From Streptomyces cathayae (GTDB taxonomy: Bacteria > Actinomycetota > Actinomycetes > Streptomycetales > Streptomycetaceae), in NCBI RefSeq assembly GCF_029760955.1, contig NZ_CP121682.1, positions 7,086,501 through 7,150,500 on the forward strand: a DNA stretch of 64,000 bases, read 5' to 3'. Below the pieces are notes generated by a model. That model was not told the origin of the DNA. It was given only the letters and a program-made list of their open reading frames with translations, and searched no databases. Positions 18,078 to 26,399 of this stretch are shown piece after piece. The position numbers were made by a program, and so were the translations under genes. Each line of letters starts with the position of its first letter. Within the stretch, counting starts at the first letter, position 1.

Positions 18078-18988
18078 TGACCACCGCCACGGCGCGCTCC
18101 GACAGGGACCTGCCCGCCACTCTGTGGTTCCTGATCTCACAAGCCGGTCACCTCGGCTGCGGCCGCTGGAGTCTCGAGAGCGACGGGCGGCTGCGCTGCG
18201 CCTGCGGGACCGTCCTGTACCTGTACCGGCAGGCGGCGGACGGGGCGGGAGACGGGGCACCGGCACCCACCGGGACGCGACCCCGCGGAAGGGAGGAACA
18301 GATGACGCCGACCGAGACCGCGGAACTCGCCGCCCTGGTCGCGGCGATGTGCCCGTCGATGCATCTGGAGGAGACCGCGACGGACGCCTGGCACCTCCTG
18401 CTCGCCGACCTGGACATCGCCGACACGCGGGAAGCCGTGATCCGGCTGGGCCGCAGACAGTCCCCCATCGACGCCGCCGACATCCGTGCCGAGGTGCACG
18501 CGATCCGGGAGGAGCGGCTCGCCCGCGACCCACTGCCGCTCCCGGACGCCGACCCGGACGACCCGCACCGCTACCGCGCGGAACTCCTCGCGATCGTGAC
18601 CGCGATCGCCTCGGGACAGCGTGTCAAGCGGGCACCCGCCGTCCCGGCCCAGTCGTCGCCCGCCCCCGTCGGACGCTCGAGGCGCGACCTCCGTGCCCAC
18701 GCCCTTCGCGTGCCCTGCCCCTGGTGCCGGGCCGCCGCCGGCCGCCCCTGTACCGTCCCCCGGCTCGGCATCCCGATGAAGAACGCTCCGGCCCATGCGT
18801 CGAGGCTCATCGCGGCGGGGCCTGACGAACGAGAAGAGCGAGAAGAGCGAGGAGAACCAGAGGAACCAGAGGAACCAGAGGGACAAGGAGAGCGAGGCGA
18901 GAAGGGGCCGGGCAGTGCGCCCGGGGAGCCCCCGGAACGGCAGCGTTGTCGTCGGACAGTCAACTCCCCCCGTCCGTTCGTGCGTTAG
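18077..18988 (+). CDS. Zinc-binding protein with possible internal second start
   Basis: 303 residues if read from ATG 18077. N-terminal part has [17 protein letters not shown], a likely Zn ribbon. A helical domain follows from about residue 76 ([20 protein letters not shown]...[18 protein letters not shown]), then [31 protein letters not shown], a phage-type CxxC...C...H zinc site. The tail is low-complexity [19 protein letters not shown] strong GGGAGGA stands before an in-frame ATG at 18302, so a shorter 228-residue product is likely made too, or the gene is a fusion of two. The helical part recalls replisome-loader helper proteins; function unknown. Confidence 0.68.
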   Translation: MTTATARSDRDLPATLWFLISQAGHLGCGRWSLESDGRLRCACGTVLYLYRQAADGAGDGAPAPTGTRPRGREEQMTPTETAELAALVAAMCPSMHLEETATDAWHLLLADLDIADTREAVIRLGRRQSPIDAADIRAEVHAIREERLARDPLPLPDADPDDPHRYRAELLAIVTAIASGQRVKRAPAVPAQSSPAPVGRSRRDLRAHALRVPCPWCRAAAGRPCTVPRLGIPMKNAPAHASRLIAAGPDEREEREERGEPEEPEEPEGQGERGEKGPGSAPGEPPERQRCRRTVNSPRPFVR

Positions 18989-18999
18989 GAGTACCTCTC

Positions 19000-19488
19000 A
19001 TGGTCGGCGAGACCGTCGTCACCGTCGTCGGCAACCTGACCGACGACCCCGAAATCCGCACCACCCCGTCCGGCGACGCGGTCACACACTTCACCGTCGC
19101 CTCCACGCCCCGCACCTTCGACCGGCAGAGCAACGAGTGGAGGGACGCCGACACGCTGTTCCTGCGCTGCTCGGCCTGGCGGCAGACGGCGGAACACGTC
19201 GCGCAGTCCCTGGCACGCGGCACCCGCGTCATCGTCCAGGGGCGGCTGCACCAGCGGACGTACGAGACCAGGGAAGGCGAGAAGCGGACCGTCATCGAAC
19301 TGGAGGCCCTGGAGATCGGCCCCTCCCTGCGCTACGCCGCCGCGACGGTCAGCAGGACTCCGCGCGTGGGCGTGCCCGACGGCACCCTCTTCGACACCGT
19401 CCCGCCCGCACCGAACGACGCGCCGGGCGCTCCCGACGGGGACGAAAGCGCCTCCCGCGAGCACCACAGCCCCACGTTCCCTTTCTGA
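19000..19488 (+). CDS. ssb: Single-stranded DNA-binding protein (SSB) paralog
   Basis: 162 residues. The OB fold is complete: [59 protein letters not shown]. The C-terminal tail is short and ends SPTFPF; the usual acidic DDxPF tip that recruits repair proteins is degraded, keeping only the final PF. AGGAG lies 8 bases before the ATG. Starts 11 bases after the zinc protein. It probably coats ssDNA for the adjacent RecA and Sak4-like proteins. Confidence 0.93.
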   Translation: MVGETVVTVVGNLTDDPEIRTTPSGDAVTHFTVASTPRTFDRQSNEWRDADTLFLRCSAWRQTAEHVAQSLARGTRVIVQGRLHQRTYETREGEKRTVIELEALEIGPSLRYAAATVSRTPRVGVPDGTLFDTVPPAPNDAPGAPDGDESASREHHSPTFPF

Positions 19489-19517
19489 CCCGGGTGAAGC
19501 CCCGCCGGGTGATCGTC

Positions 19518-19766
19518 ATGAAGGACCTTCCGCCAAACGGCCAGGCACGGCTCGAGAACTGGACCCCGGCCGCCGCCATCGGCCTGACCTGCACCGACTG
19601 CCATCCCGAATACCGGGAGACCGCCCCGAGGTGGGGGCGGGTCGTCGGTGCCGGCCAGGGGCTCGAAGAACTCGAAGAAGGGGACCGAGAGCTGCCGCGA
19701 TCGAAGAGCACGTATCCGACATGTGCGCAGGGAAGGCGCACAGAACCCCCAGGGTGGCGACCATGA
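19518..19766 (+). CDS. Possible small protein coupled to recA
   Basis: 82 codons, [20 protein letters not shown]...[10 protein letters not shown], not recognised; a single CxxCH is the only notable motif. Its stop overlaps the recA ATG (ATGA), as other genes in this operon do, which supports it. The ribosome site is weak and the second half has relaxed third-base GC, which argues against. It may be a leader peptide or only an untranslated spacer. Confidence 0.35.
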   Translation: MKDLPPNGQARLENWTPAAAIGLTCTDCHPEYRETAPRWGRVVGAGQGLEELEEGDRELPRSKSTYPTCAQGRRTEPPGWRP

Positions 19767-20893
19767 AGGAACAGGACCGCGAGCAGGCGCTCGAACTCGC
19801 CCTCGCCCAGATCGAGAAGCGGTTCGGCCAGGGCTCGGTCATGCGCCTCGGCGACGACCCCTGGACCCCCATCGAGGTCATCCCGACCGGCTCCCTCGCC
19901 CTCGACGTGGCCCTCGGCATGGGAGGCCTGCCGCGTGGGCGGGTCGTGGAGATCTACGGCCCGGAGATGAGCGGGAAAACCACCATCGCGCTGCACGCCA
20001 TAGCCAACGTGCAGCGGGCCGGCGGGACCGCGGTGTTCATCGACGCCGAGTACGGCCTCGACGTCGAATACGCGAAGAGGCTCGGCGTCGACATCGACGA
20101 CCTGATCCTGTCCCAGCCGGACACCGGCGAGCAGGCGCTGGAGATCGCCGACACGCTGATCCGCTCCGGTGCCGTCGACCTCATCGTGATCGACTCCGTG
20201 GCGGCGCTGGTGCCGCGCGCGGAGATCGAGGGCGAGATGGGCGACTCGCACGTGGGCCTGCAGGCCCGGCTGATGAGCCAGGCGCTGCGGAAGATCGCCG
20301 GCGCGCTCAGCCAGTCGAGGACCACGATGATCTTCATCAACCAGCTGCGCGAGAAGATCGGTGTGATGTTCGGCTCCCCGGAGACCACCACCGGTGGCCG
20401 GGCGCTGAAGTTCTACGCCTCGGTGCGCATCGACATCCGCCGGATCGAGACCCTCAAGAGCGGCACCGAGGCGGTCGGCAACCGCACCCGCTGCAAGATC
20501 GCCAAGAACAAGATCGCACCGCCCTTCAAGCAGGCCGAGTTCGACATCCTCTACGGCCGGGGCATCAGCCGCGAGGGCGGGCTGATCGACATGGGTATCG
20601 AACACGGCTTCGTCCGCAAGGCCGGTGCCTGGTACACCTACGAGGGCGACCAGCTCGGCCAGGGCAAGGAGAACGCCCGCGCCTTCCTCAAGGACAACCC
20701 CGACCTCGCCGACGAGATCGAGAAGAAGATCCTGGAGAAGCTCGGCATCGGGGTGCGGCCGGAGACTCCTCCGGCGGAGTCGGCGGAGTCGGCGGAGTCG
20801 GCGGAGTCAGCGGAGCCCGGCGCCGACGCCGTCCCCGCGGTCTCCATCGGCCTCACGAGGGCGCCGGCCGACCACGCGGGGCTCCACCTGTAG
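19763..20893 (+). CDS. recA: RecA recombinase paralog
   Basis: 376 residues, full Rec[21 protein letters not shown] start; Walker [10 protein letters not shown] (the usual GPESSGKTT has Ser for Met); FIDAEYGLD with the catalytic Glu (canonical DAEHALD); [24 protein letters not shown] with loop L1; [21 protein letters not shown] with loop L2; [12 protein letters not shown]. The C-terminal tail is [11 protein letters not shown] from a 9-base repeat, not the usual acidic tail. All strand-exchange residues I can identify are kept. As it lies in a phage-like operon, I take it as a second RecA; the core copy should be elsewhere. AGGGTGG precedes the ATG. Confidence 0.92.
   Translation: MKEQDREQALELALAQIEKRFGQGSVMRLGDDPWTPIEVIPTGSLALDVALGMGGLPRGRVVEIYGPEMSGKTTIALHAIANVQRAGGTAVFIDAEYGLDVEYAKRLGVDIDDLILSQPDTGEQALEIADTLIRSGAVDLIVIDSVAALVPRAEIEGEMGDSHVGLQARLMSQALRKIAGALSQSRTTMIFINQLREKIGVMFGSPETTTGGRALKFYASVRIDIRRIETLKSGTEAVGNRTRCKIAKNKIAPPFKQAEFDILYGRGISREGGLIDMGIEHGFVRKAGAWYTYEGDQLGQGKENARAFLKDNPDLADEIEKKILEKLGIGVRPETPPAESAESAESAESAEPGADAVPAVSIGLTRAPADHAGLHL
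20774..20809 (+). repeat. 9-base tandem repeat in recA paralog tail
   Basis: Four copies of GCGGAGTCG (the last with one change) encode AES units at the RecA C-terminus. Similar 9-base repeats occur in the tail of the ATPase gene of the same operon. Confidence 0.85.
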
Positions 20894-21154
20894 GAGATCC
20901 GCGTGAGCGCCGGCGCCCTCGCGCCGACCCGTTGACTCCGCCGCGCCCGCCAGGTCCAGCGCGCTGTCCGTCGCCGTTTCGGTGGCGCGCTTCCGGCCCG
21001 CGCAACTCGCCGCCGTGTGGTCGAATCGTCCGTGGGGGGAAGAGCAAACCCTGGAGGGGCCCGGAGCCGACCGTGCACCGCGCCCGCCTCACGGTGGCCG
21101 GGTTCCGGGCGGTCGCCGGTGACAGCAGTGCCCCCCCGCGTCAAGGAGCCCCCC

Positions 21155-22402
21155 ATGAGCGACCGCGCCCCCGTCGTGCCGGACGGCCTCCGCACCCGTC
21201 TCGAGGAGGTCTACCGGGACCTGCACCGGCACCCCGAACTCGGACTGCGGGAGCACCGCACCGCGGGAAAGGTGGCCGAAGCCCTGAGGTCGTTCGGCCA
21301 CGAGGTCACCCACGGCGTCGGCGGGACCGGCGTGATCGGGGTCCTGGAGAACGGGGACGGCCCGACCGTCATGGCGCGTGCCGACATGGACGCCCTCCCG
21401 GTGCGCGAACAGACCGGCCTGCCCTACGCCTCCACCGCGACCGTGACCGCCCCGGACGGCACCGAGCAGCCCGTCATGCACGCCTGCGGACACGACATGC
21501 ACGTGACCTGCCTGCTGGGCTGCGCGCACCTGCTGGCCGAGAACCGCGACACCTGGCGGGGCACCTTCGTGGCGCTCTTCCAGCCCTCGGAGGAGAACGG
21601 CGACGGAGCCAAGGCCATGATCGCCGACGGGCTGACGTCCAGGTCGCCCCGGCCCGACGTGGTGCTGGCCCAGCACGTGCTGCCCTATCCGGCCGGATAC
21701 GTCGGCACCCGCCCCGGCCCGTTCCTGTCGGCGGCCGACAGCCTGCGCATCACCGTCCACGGACGGGGAGCGCACGGTTCCATGCCCCAGGCCGCGGTGG
21801 ACCCCGTCGTGATGGCCGCGATGATCGTCGTACGTCTGCAGACCGTCGTCTCCCGGGAACTGGCAGCCACGACCCCGGCCGTGGTCACGGTCGGCAGCAT
21901 TCACGCGGGCACCGGCCCCAACGTCATTCCCGACAGCGCCGTCATCGAACTCAACGTGCGCACCTACGACGACGCCACCCGCAGCCACGTCCTGGACGCG
22001 ATCACCCGGATCGTCCGTGCCGAGTGCGAGGCGTCCCGCTCGCCCCGGGAGCCCGAGATCGAGCGGACCACCTCCTTCCCGCCCACCGTCAACGACGAGG
22101 CGGCGACCCGACGGGTCGCCGAGGCCTTCGCCGCGCACTTCGGGGACGACGCGCACACCATCGACCTGCAGACCGCGAGCGAGGACATGAGCGAGATCCC
22201 CGGGGCGTTCGGGGTGCCGTTCACCTACTGGGGCATCGGATGCGTCGACCCCGACCGCTACGCCGAGGCCGCCCGCAGGGGCACCCTCGACCAGGACATC
22301 CCCGTCAACCACAGTCCCGCCTTCGCCCCCCTCCTCCAGCCCACCCTGGACACCGGCGTCCGCGCCCTGACCGTGGCCGCCCTCGCCTGGCTCGGCACCT
22401 GA
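21155..22402 (+). CDS. M20-family amidohydrolase (hippurate/IAA-amino-acid hydrolase type)
   Basis: 415 residues. YRDLHRHPELGLREHRTA, MARADMDALPVRE, HACGHDMHVTCLLG and FQPSEENGDGAKAMI give the Cys/His/Glu metal ligands of the M20D amidohydrolases; the dimerisation lid lies about residues 190-300. Cleaves N-acyl or aryl-amide bonds of amino acids; substrate unknown. AAGGAG precedes ATG 21155. Convergent with the DUF6479 gene, separated by only 4 bases. No signal peptide, so cytosolic. Confidence 0.9.
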   Translation: MSDRAPVVPDGLRTRLEEVYRDLHRHPELGLREHRTAGKVAEALRSFGHEVTHGVGGTGVIGVLENGDGPTVMARADMDALPVREQTGLPYASTATVTAPDGTEQPVMHACGHDMHVTCLLGCAHLLAENRDTWRGTFVALFQPSEENGDGAKAMIADGLTSRSPRPDVVLAQHVLPYPAGYVGTRPGPFLSAADSLRITVHGRGAHGSMPQAAVDPVVMAAMIVVRLQTVVSRELAATTPAVVTVGSIHAGTGPNVIPDSAVIELNVRTYDDATRSHVLDAITRIVRAECEASRSPREPEIERTTSFPPTVNDEAATRRVAEAFAAHFGDDAHTIDLQTASEDMSEIPGAFGVPFTYWGIGCVDPDRYAEAARRGTLDQDIPVNHSPAFAPLLQPTLDTGVRALTVAALAWLGT

Positions 22403-22406
22403 TCCG

Positions 22407-22808
22407 TCAGTGGCGGCCCGGCCCGCCGCTGCCGAACCCGCCGCTGCCGCCCTCCTCCCAGCGGGGCCGGTCCTGGGAGGCACCGGTGCGGCTGCCGGAG
22501 CTGCCGCCGTGCAGGTCGTGCGGCAGCAGGCGGTCGTCGCTCCGGGGCATCTCGTCGGGCTCCCGGCGTTCACGGGTCTCACGTACCGGGCCGCCCTCGG
22601 GCATCCGGGGCTGTTCATCGGGGCGCGGCCTGGGTGAGTCCCCGCGCCCGACCCGGCGGCTGCCGACCGTGAACAGGCCGATCAGCAGGCCCACGACCAG
22701 CACGGCCACCACGATCAGTCCGATGCCGATGGTGCCGCGGCTCGCGGCGAGGTCGGCCGACTCGGTCCGGGAGGCGTGCATCAGGGTGTTCACCGCAGTA
22801 CTCAGCAT
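22407..22808 (-). CDS. DUF6479-type small membrane protein
   Basis: 133 residues with one membrane helix (GTIGIGLIVVAVLVVGLLIGLFTVGSRRV, about residues 25-53) after a short N-terminus, and a long polar, Arg/Pro/Gly-rich cytoplasmic tail ending GGSGGFGSGGPGRH. This matches small Streptomyces DUF6479 proteins; function unknown. An internal ATG at 22781 is an alternative start. The tail composition suggests disorder. Confidence 0.65.
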   Translation of the reverse strand: MLSTAVNTLMHASRTESADLAASRGTIGIGLIVVAVLVVGLLIGLFTVGSRRVGRGDSPRPRPDEQPRMPEGGPVRETRERREPDEMPRSDDRLLPHDLHGGSSGSRTGASQDRPRWEEGGSGGFGSGGPGRH

Positions 22809-22952
22809 GGCTTCCGAGTGCCCGGAACACGCCCGCCGAACCCTGTGGACGGGCCACGGGACACCCCCCTGGGGGACCGGCCGTGGGGGACGGACGAGGA
22901 ACCCCGGAGTGCGGCGGGTTTGACCGCCCGCGGCCAGGGCTACCCGCGCGGC

Positions 22953-23324
22953 GTGACGACGACATCGCAGCAGGAGCTGTTCCGGTTTCTCGAGGACCGT
23001 TTCGCCTGTGCACAGGCGTGCACGGAGTGCGCACGGGCCTGCGCGGTGCGGGCGAGTCTCGTGGACCCGGACAGCGGCAGGGACCAGGAACTCGTGCGCC
23101 GCAAGGGCATCACGTGCGCGGAGGTGTGCGACGCGACGTGCCGTGTGCTGTCCGAGGACAGCCAGGTGGACGAGACGACCATCCGGCTCCAGGTGGAGTG
23201 GTGCCGGCAGGTGTGCCTGGAGGGCGCGCACGTCTTCGACGGGCACCCCGGCGCGGAGCGCACGGCCGAGGCGTGCCGGGCCTGCGCGCGCGCCTGCACG
23301 GACTTCCTCACCACGCTGAACTGA
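22953..23324 (+). CDS. Cys-rich four-helix-bundle copper-binding protein (DUF326/Csp-like)
   Basis: 123 residues with 12 Cys spaced along four predicted helices: CAQACTECARAC, CAEVCDATC, CRQVC and CRACARAC. This CxxxC pattern is that of cytosolic copper storage proteins and DUF326 proteins, which bind Cu(I) inside a four-helix bundle. No Tat or Sec signal. GTG start; the ribosome site is weak and translation could start a little upstream. Divergent from the DUF6479 gene. Copper storage or detoxification is inferred from the family. Confidence 0.8.
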   Translation: MTTTSQQELFRFLEDRFACAQACTECARACAVRASLVDPDSGRDQELVRRKGITCAEVCDATCRVLSEDSQVDETTIRLQVEWCRQVCLEGAHVFDGHPGAERTAEACRACARACTDFLTTLN

Positions 23325-24001
23325 CGGCGGGGGCACTCCTCAGGGGCACCGCTGCGCGTTTCCCCTGAGGCGGAGCTGCTCGGTGCTCCGGTCGAGGAAG
23401 CCGGCCCTCTCGACGACAACGCCTGCGGGACGTTCGCCGAGTGGGCAGGGGCTCCTGGACGGACAGGGGCTCCTGGACCGGGCCCGCCCGGTGGACCGCT
23501 GTGGGCCCGGAACCCCGAGCGGATCCGGCCGATCTCGCGGTCGGCCCGTACGTGGACGGCGAGGTGGTGGCGACCGGTTCGCCGGCCGGCATCCCCGGTC
23601 ACCCGGAACGGGAACCGGAAGCGGTCGAGCGGACGGCCCGGCCGCACGGGACCGCGCTGCCGGCGGGCGCCGTCGTGCCGGCGGGTGCGGCCACGGTGGA
23701 GGCCGTCGCCACGGTCGGCGACCCGGGCAGGATGCCGGTGCGCACCGCCGGTACGGCGCGGACGCCCTCGGACGCGGGAAGGGCGGGCCGGGACGGATGT
23801 GGACAGGGCAGGGAGCCCGGTGGCCGTGGCGGTCGCCGGGCTCCCGGTTCCCGGTGCGGCGGGACGCCGGGACCGCCGCCGCACCGGGCGTCCCGGAGGA
23901 GGGGCGCACCGCACGAGGCGGGCACCGTACAAAATCGGGCGAGACATCGCCATACTGGACGGGCCAGGGGAGGGCGCGTTGGACATCGACGGGGGCGGGA
24001 G
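23325..24001. other. Long region upstream of the kinase, no gene recognised
   Basis: About 680 bases. Several frames are open through GC bias; none has both a ribosome site and a recognisable product. One rightward frame (about 23520-23790, PADLAVGPYVDGEVVATG...) looks protein-like and may be a decayed gene, but I cannot assign it. A short duplication (GGGGCTCCTGGAC, two copies) lies near 23446-23480. Confidence 0.35.
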
Positions 24002-26296
24002 ATGGGGGACAGCAGGCTGATCCACGGCCGGTACCGGCTGCTCGATCCGATCGGGCGGGGCGGCATGGGGGAGGTGTGGCGGGCACGCGACGAGTCACTG
24101 GGCAGACAGGTCGCCGTGAAGTGCCTCAAACCACTGAACGCCCACCACGACCACGCCTTCAGCGGGGTACTGCGTGAGCGGTTCCGGCGGGAGGCCCGGG
24201 TGGCGGCGTCCCTGCAGCACCGCGGGATCACCGTCGTGCACGACTTCGGCGAGTCCGACGGAGTGCTGTATCTGGTGATGGAGCTGCTGCAGGGACGTGA
24301 CCTCAGCCGGCTCCTGGAGGACAACAAGCAGCATCCGCTGCCGGTCGACGAGGTCGTGGAGATCGCCGAGCAGGTCGCCGCCGCCCTCGCGTACACCCAT
24401 GACCAGGGCATCGTGCACCGGGACCTGAAGCCCGCCAACATCGTGCGGCTCGCCGACGGCACCGTGAAGATCTGCGACTTCGGCATAGCCCACCTCGGCC
24501 ACGACATCGGATTCACGTCCCGGCTGACCGGCACCGGTGTCGCGATGGGCACGCCGCACTACATGTCACCGGAGCAGATCAGCGGCACTGAGGTCGACCG
24601 GCGCAGCGACCTGTACTCCTTCGGCTGCGTGCTCTACGAGATCGCCACCGGGGTGCCCCCGTTCGACCTCGACGACGCGTGGGCGATCCTCGTCGGCCAC
24701 CGTGACACCCCGCCCCGGCCGCCGCGCGGCCACCGCGCCGAACTGCCCGAGCGGCTGGAGCGGATCATCCTCGACCTGCTGGCCAAGGAACCGGGCCGAC
24801 GCCCCGACAGCGCACGCGAACTGGCCCGCCGGGTCGGCGCACTGCGGGCCGCGCCGGCCCGGCTGCCGGTACCGGCCGCGGTGACGGCCTGGCCGGAGCC
24901 CGCGGGCCCGACCGGTGCGGGCGGACAGGTGGCCCTGCCGCCTCCGGCGGTCCAGGCGCCCGAGCCGGCGGCGGGCGCGCCCCGGCTGCCGTCCTGGACC
25001 AGCGGCATGACCAGCGGCCGCAAGGCGGTCGTCGCCGGAGCGCGCACCACGCCCCCGGGCCCGGCGGCCGGGCTGTCCGGCGAGTGGATCGCCCGCCCCG
25101 CGACCGGCCGTGCCGAGCCGTCCCCGCAGGAGGAGCGGCCCACCCCGTCGCCGGGAGCCCTGACCACCCTGGCCGGACGGCACAACGCGGGCCTGAGCCT
25201 GGGCCGCCTCGGCCGCTGGACGGAGGCGGGGGAGGTGCACCGCGCGGTCGCCGCGGAGCGCGAACACCTCCTCGGCCCGGACCACCCCGACACCCTCGCC
25301 AGCCGCTACGAGGTCGCCTTCACCCTCAGCCGCACCGGCCGCGCCGCCGACGCGCTGCGCGCGTACAAGCACGTGGCCGAGGCCCGTATCCGCGCGCTCG
25401 GGTCCGACCACCCCGACACCCTGGCCGCCCGTCAGGAAATGGCGTACGTCATGGCCCAGTTGGGCCGGCCCTTCGACGCCCACCAGGTCTATCTGTCGGT
25501 GCTCTCGGCCCGCGAGCGCACCATGGGGGCCGAACATCCCGACACCCTGCGCTGCCGGCACAACCTTGCCTTCAACCTCTCCAGGCTCGGCCGTCTGGAG
25601 GACTCGTACAGCATGGCGTGCGAAGTGGCCGCCGCCCGCGCCCGGGTGCTCGGCCCCGACCATCCGGACACCCTGGTCACCCGCTACGAGGTCGCCTACA
25701 CGCTCGGGCAGCTGGGCCGGTGGACGGAGGCCCTGGAGGCCTACCGCGAGGTCGCCGGGGCCCGCGCGCGGGTCCTCGGACCGGACCACCCCGACACGCT
25801 CGCCGCCCGCTACGAGACCGGCATCGGCCTGGGCCGGCTCGGCCACACCGCACAGGCCCTCGACCTCTACCGCGGCCTGGTCGACGACCGCACCCGGGTC
25901 CAGGGCCCCGCCCACCCCGAGACGCTGCGCGCCCGGCACGGTCTGGGCGTCAACCTCGGCCGGCTCGGCCGCTGGGCGGAGGCCCTCGCCGAGTCCCGCG
26001 CGGTGTGCGCCCTGCGTGAGGGGGCGCTCGGCGCCGACCACACGGACACCCTGGTCAGCCGCCGCGAGGTCGCCGTCGGTCTGGGCTGGCTGGGCCGCTG
26101 GGCGGAAGCGCTCACCGAGTACCGCAAGGTGGCCGCCGGCCGGGAACGCGTCCTCGGCGCGGACCACCCCGACACCCTCACCGCCCGCGACGACGAGGCC
26201 CGCTGTCTGGAGCGGCTCGGCCACGGCGCCGCGGCCGCCGCGCTGCACCGCGAGGTGGCGGGACTGCGACGGCGGCGGACCGCGGGCGGAGCCTGA
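24002..26296 (+). CDS. Soluble Ser/Thr protein kinase with C-terminal TPR array
   Basis: 764 residues. Kinase domain about 8-280: glycine loop IGRGGMGEVW, VAVKCLKP Lys, IVHRDLKPANIV catalytic loop, ICDFGIAHL, GTPHYMSPEQ, RRSDLYSFG. A Pro/Ala-rich linker follows, then about eight 42-residue TPR_10/12-like repeats, each with the phrase GxDHPDTLxxRxExAxxLGxLGRWxEA. There is no transmembrane helix or PASTA domain, unlike PknB. The TPR tail probably recruits substrates or partners. Start ATG is preceded by GGGGGCGGGAG. Confidence 0.92.
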   Translation: MGDSRLIHGRYRLLDPIGRGGMGEVWRARDESLGRQVAVKCLKPLNAHHDHAFSGVLRERFRREARVAASLQHRGITVVHDFGESDGVLYLVMELLQGRDLSRLLEDNKQHPLPVDEVVEIAEQVAAALAYTHDQGIVHRDLKPANIVRLADGTVKICDFGIAHLGHDIGFTSRLTGTGVAMGTPHYMSPEQISGTEVDRRSDLYSFGCVLYEIATGVPPFDLDDAWAILVGHRDTPPRPPRGHRAELPERLERIILDLLAKEPGRRPDSARELARRVGALRAAPARLPVPAAVTAWPEPAGPTGAGGQVALPPPAVQAPEPAAGAPRLPSWTSGMTSGRKAVVAGARTTPPGPAAGLSGEWIARPATGRAEPSPQEERPTPSPGALTTLAGRHNAGLSLGRLGRWTEAGEVHRAVAAEREHLLGPDHPDTLASRYEVAFTLSRTGRAADALRAYKHVAEARIRALGSDHPDTLAARQEMAYVMAQLGRPFDAHQVYLSVLSARERTMGAEHPDTLRCRHNLAFNLSRLGRLEDSYSMACEVAAARARVLGPDHPDTLVTRYEVAYTLGQLGRWTEALEAYREVAGARARVLGPDHPDTLAARYETGIGLGRLGHTAQALDLYRGLVDDRTRVQGPAHPETLRARHGLGVNLGRLGRWAEALAESRAVCALREGALGADHTDTLVSRREVAVGLGWLGRWAEALTEYRKVAAGRERVLGADHPDTLTARDDEARCLERLGHGAAAAALHREVAGLRRRRTAGGA

Positions 26297-26399
26297 CGGC
26301 AGGTACGGCACGGCACGGCGGGGCAGGGCGGAGCGGCGCCGTGGCCGACGAGGCCCGCTGCCTGGTCGGCGCGGAGCCGCACGTGCTACGAAGAACCAC

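Noticed and set aside
19648..22923. 1091-codon rightward frame across recA and the M20 gene
   Set aside because: It is out of frame with two clear genes and is rich in Arg/Pro/Gly, a typical GC artefact.
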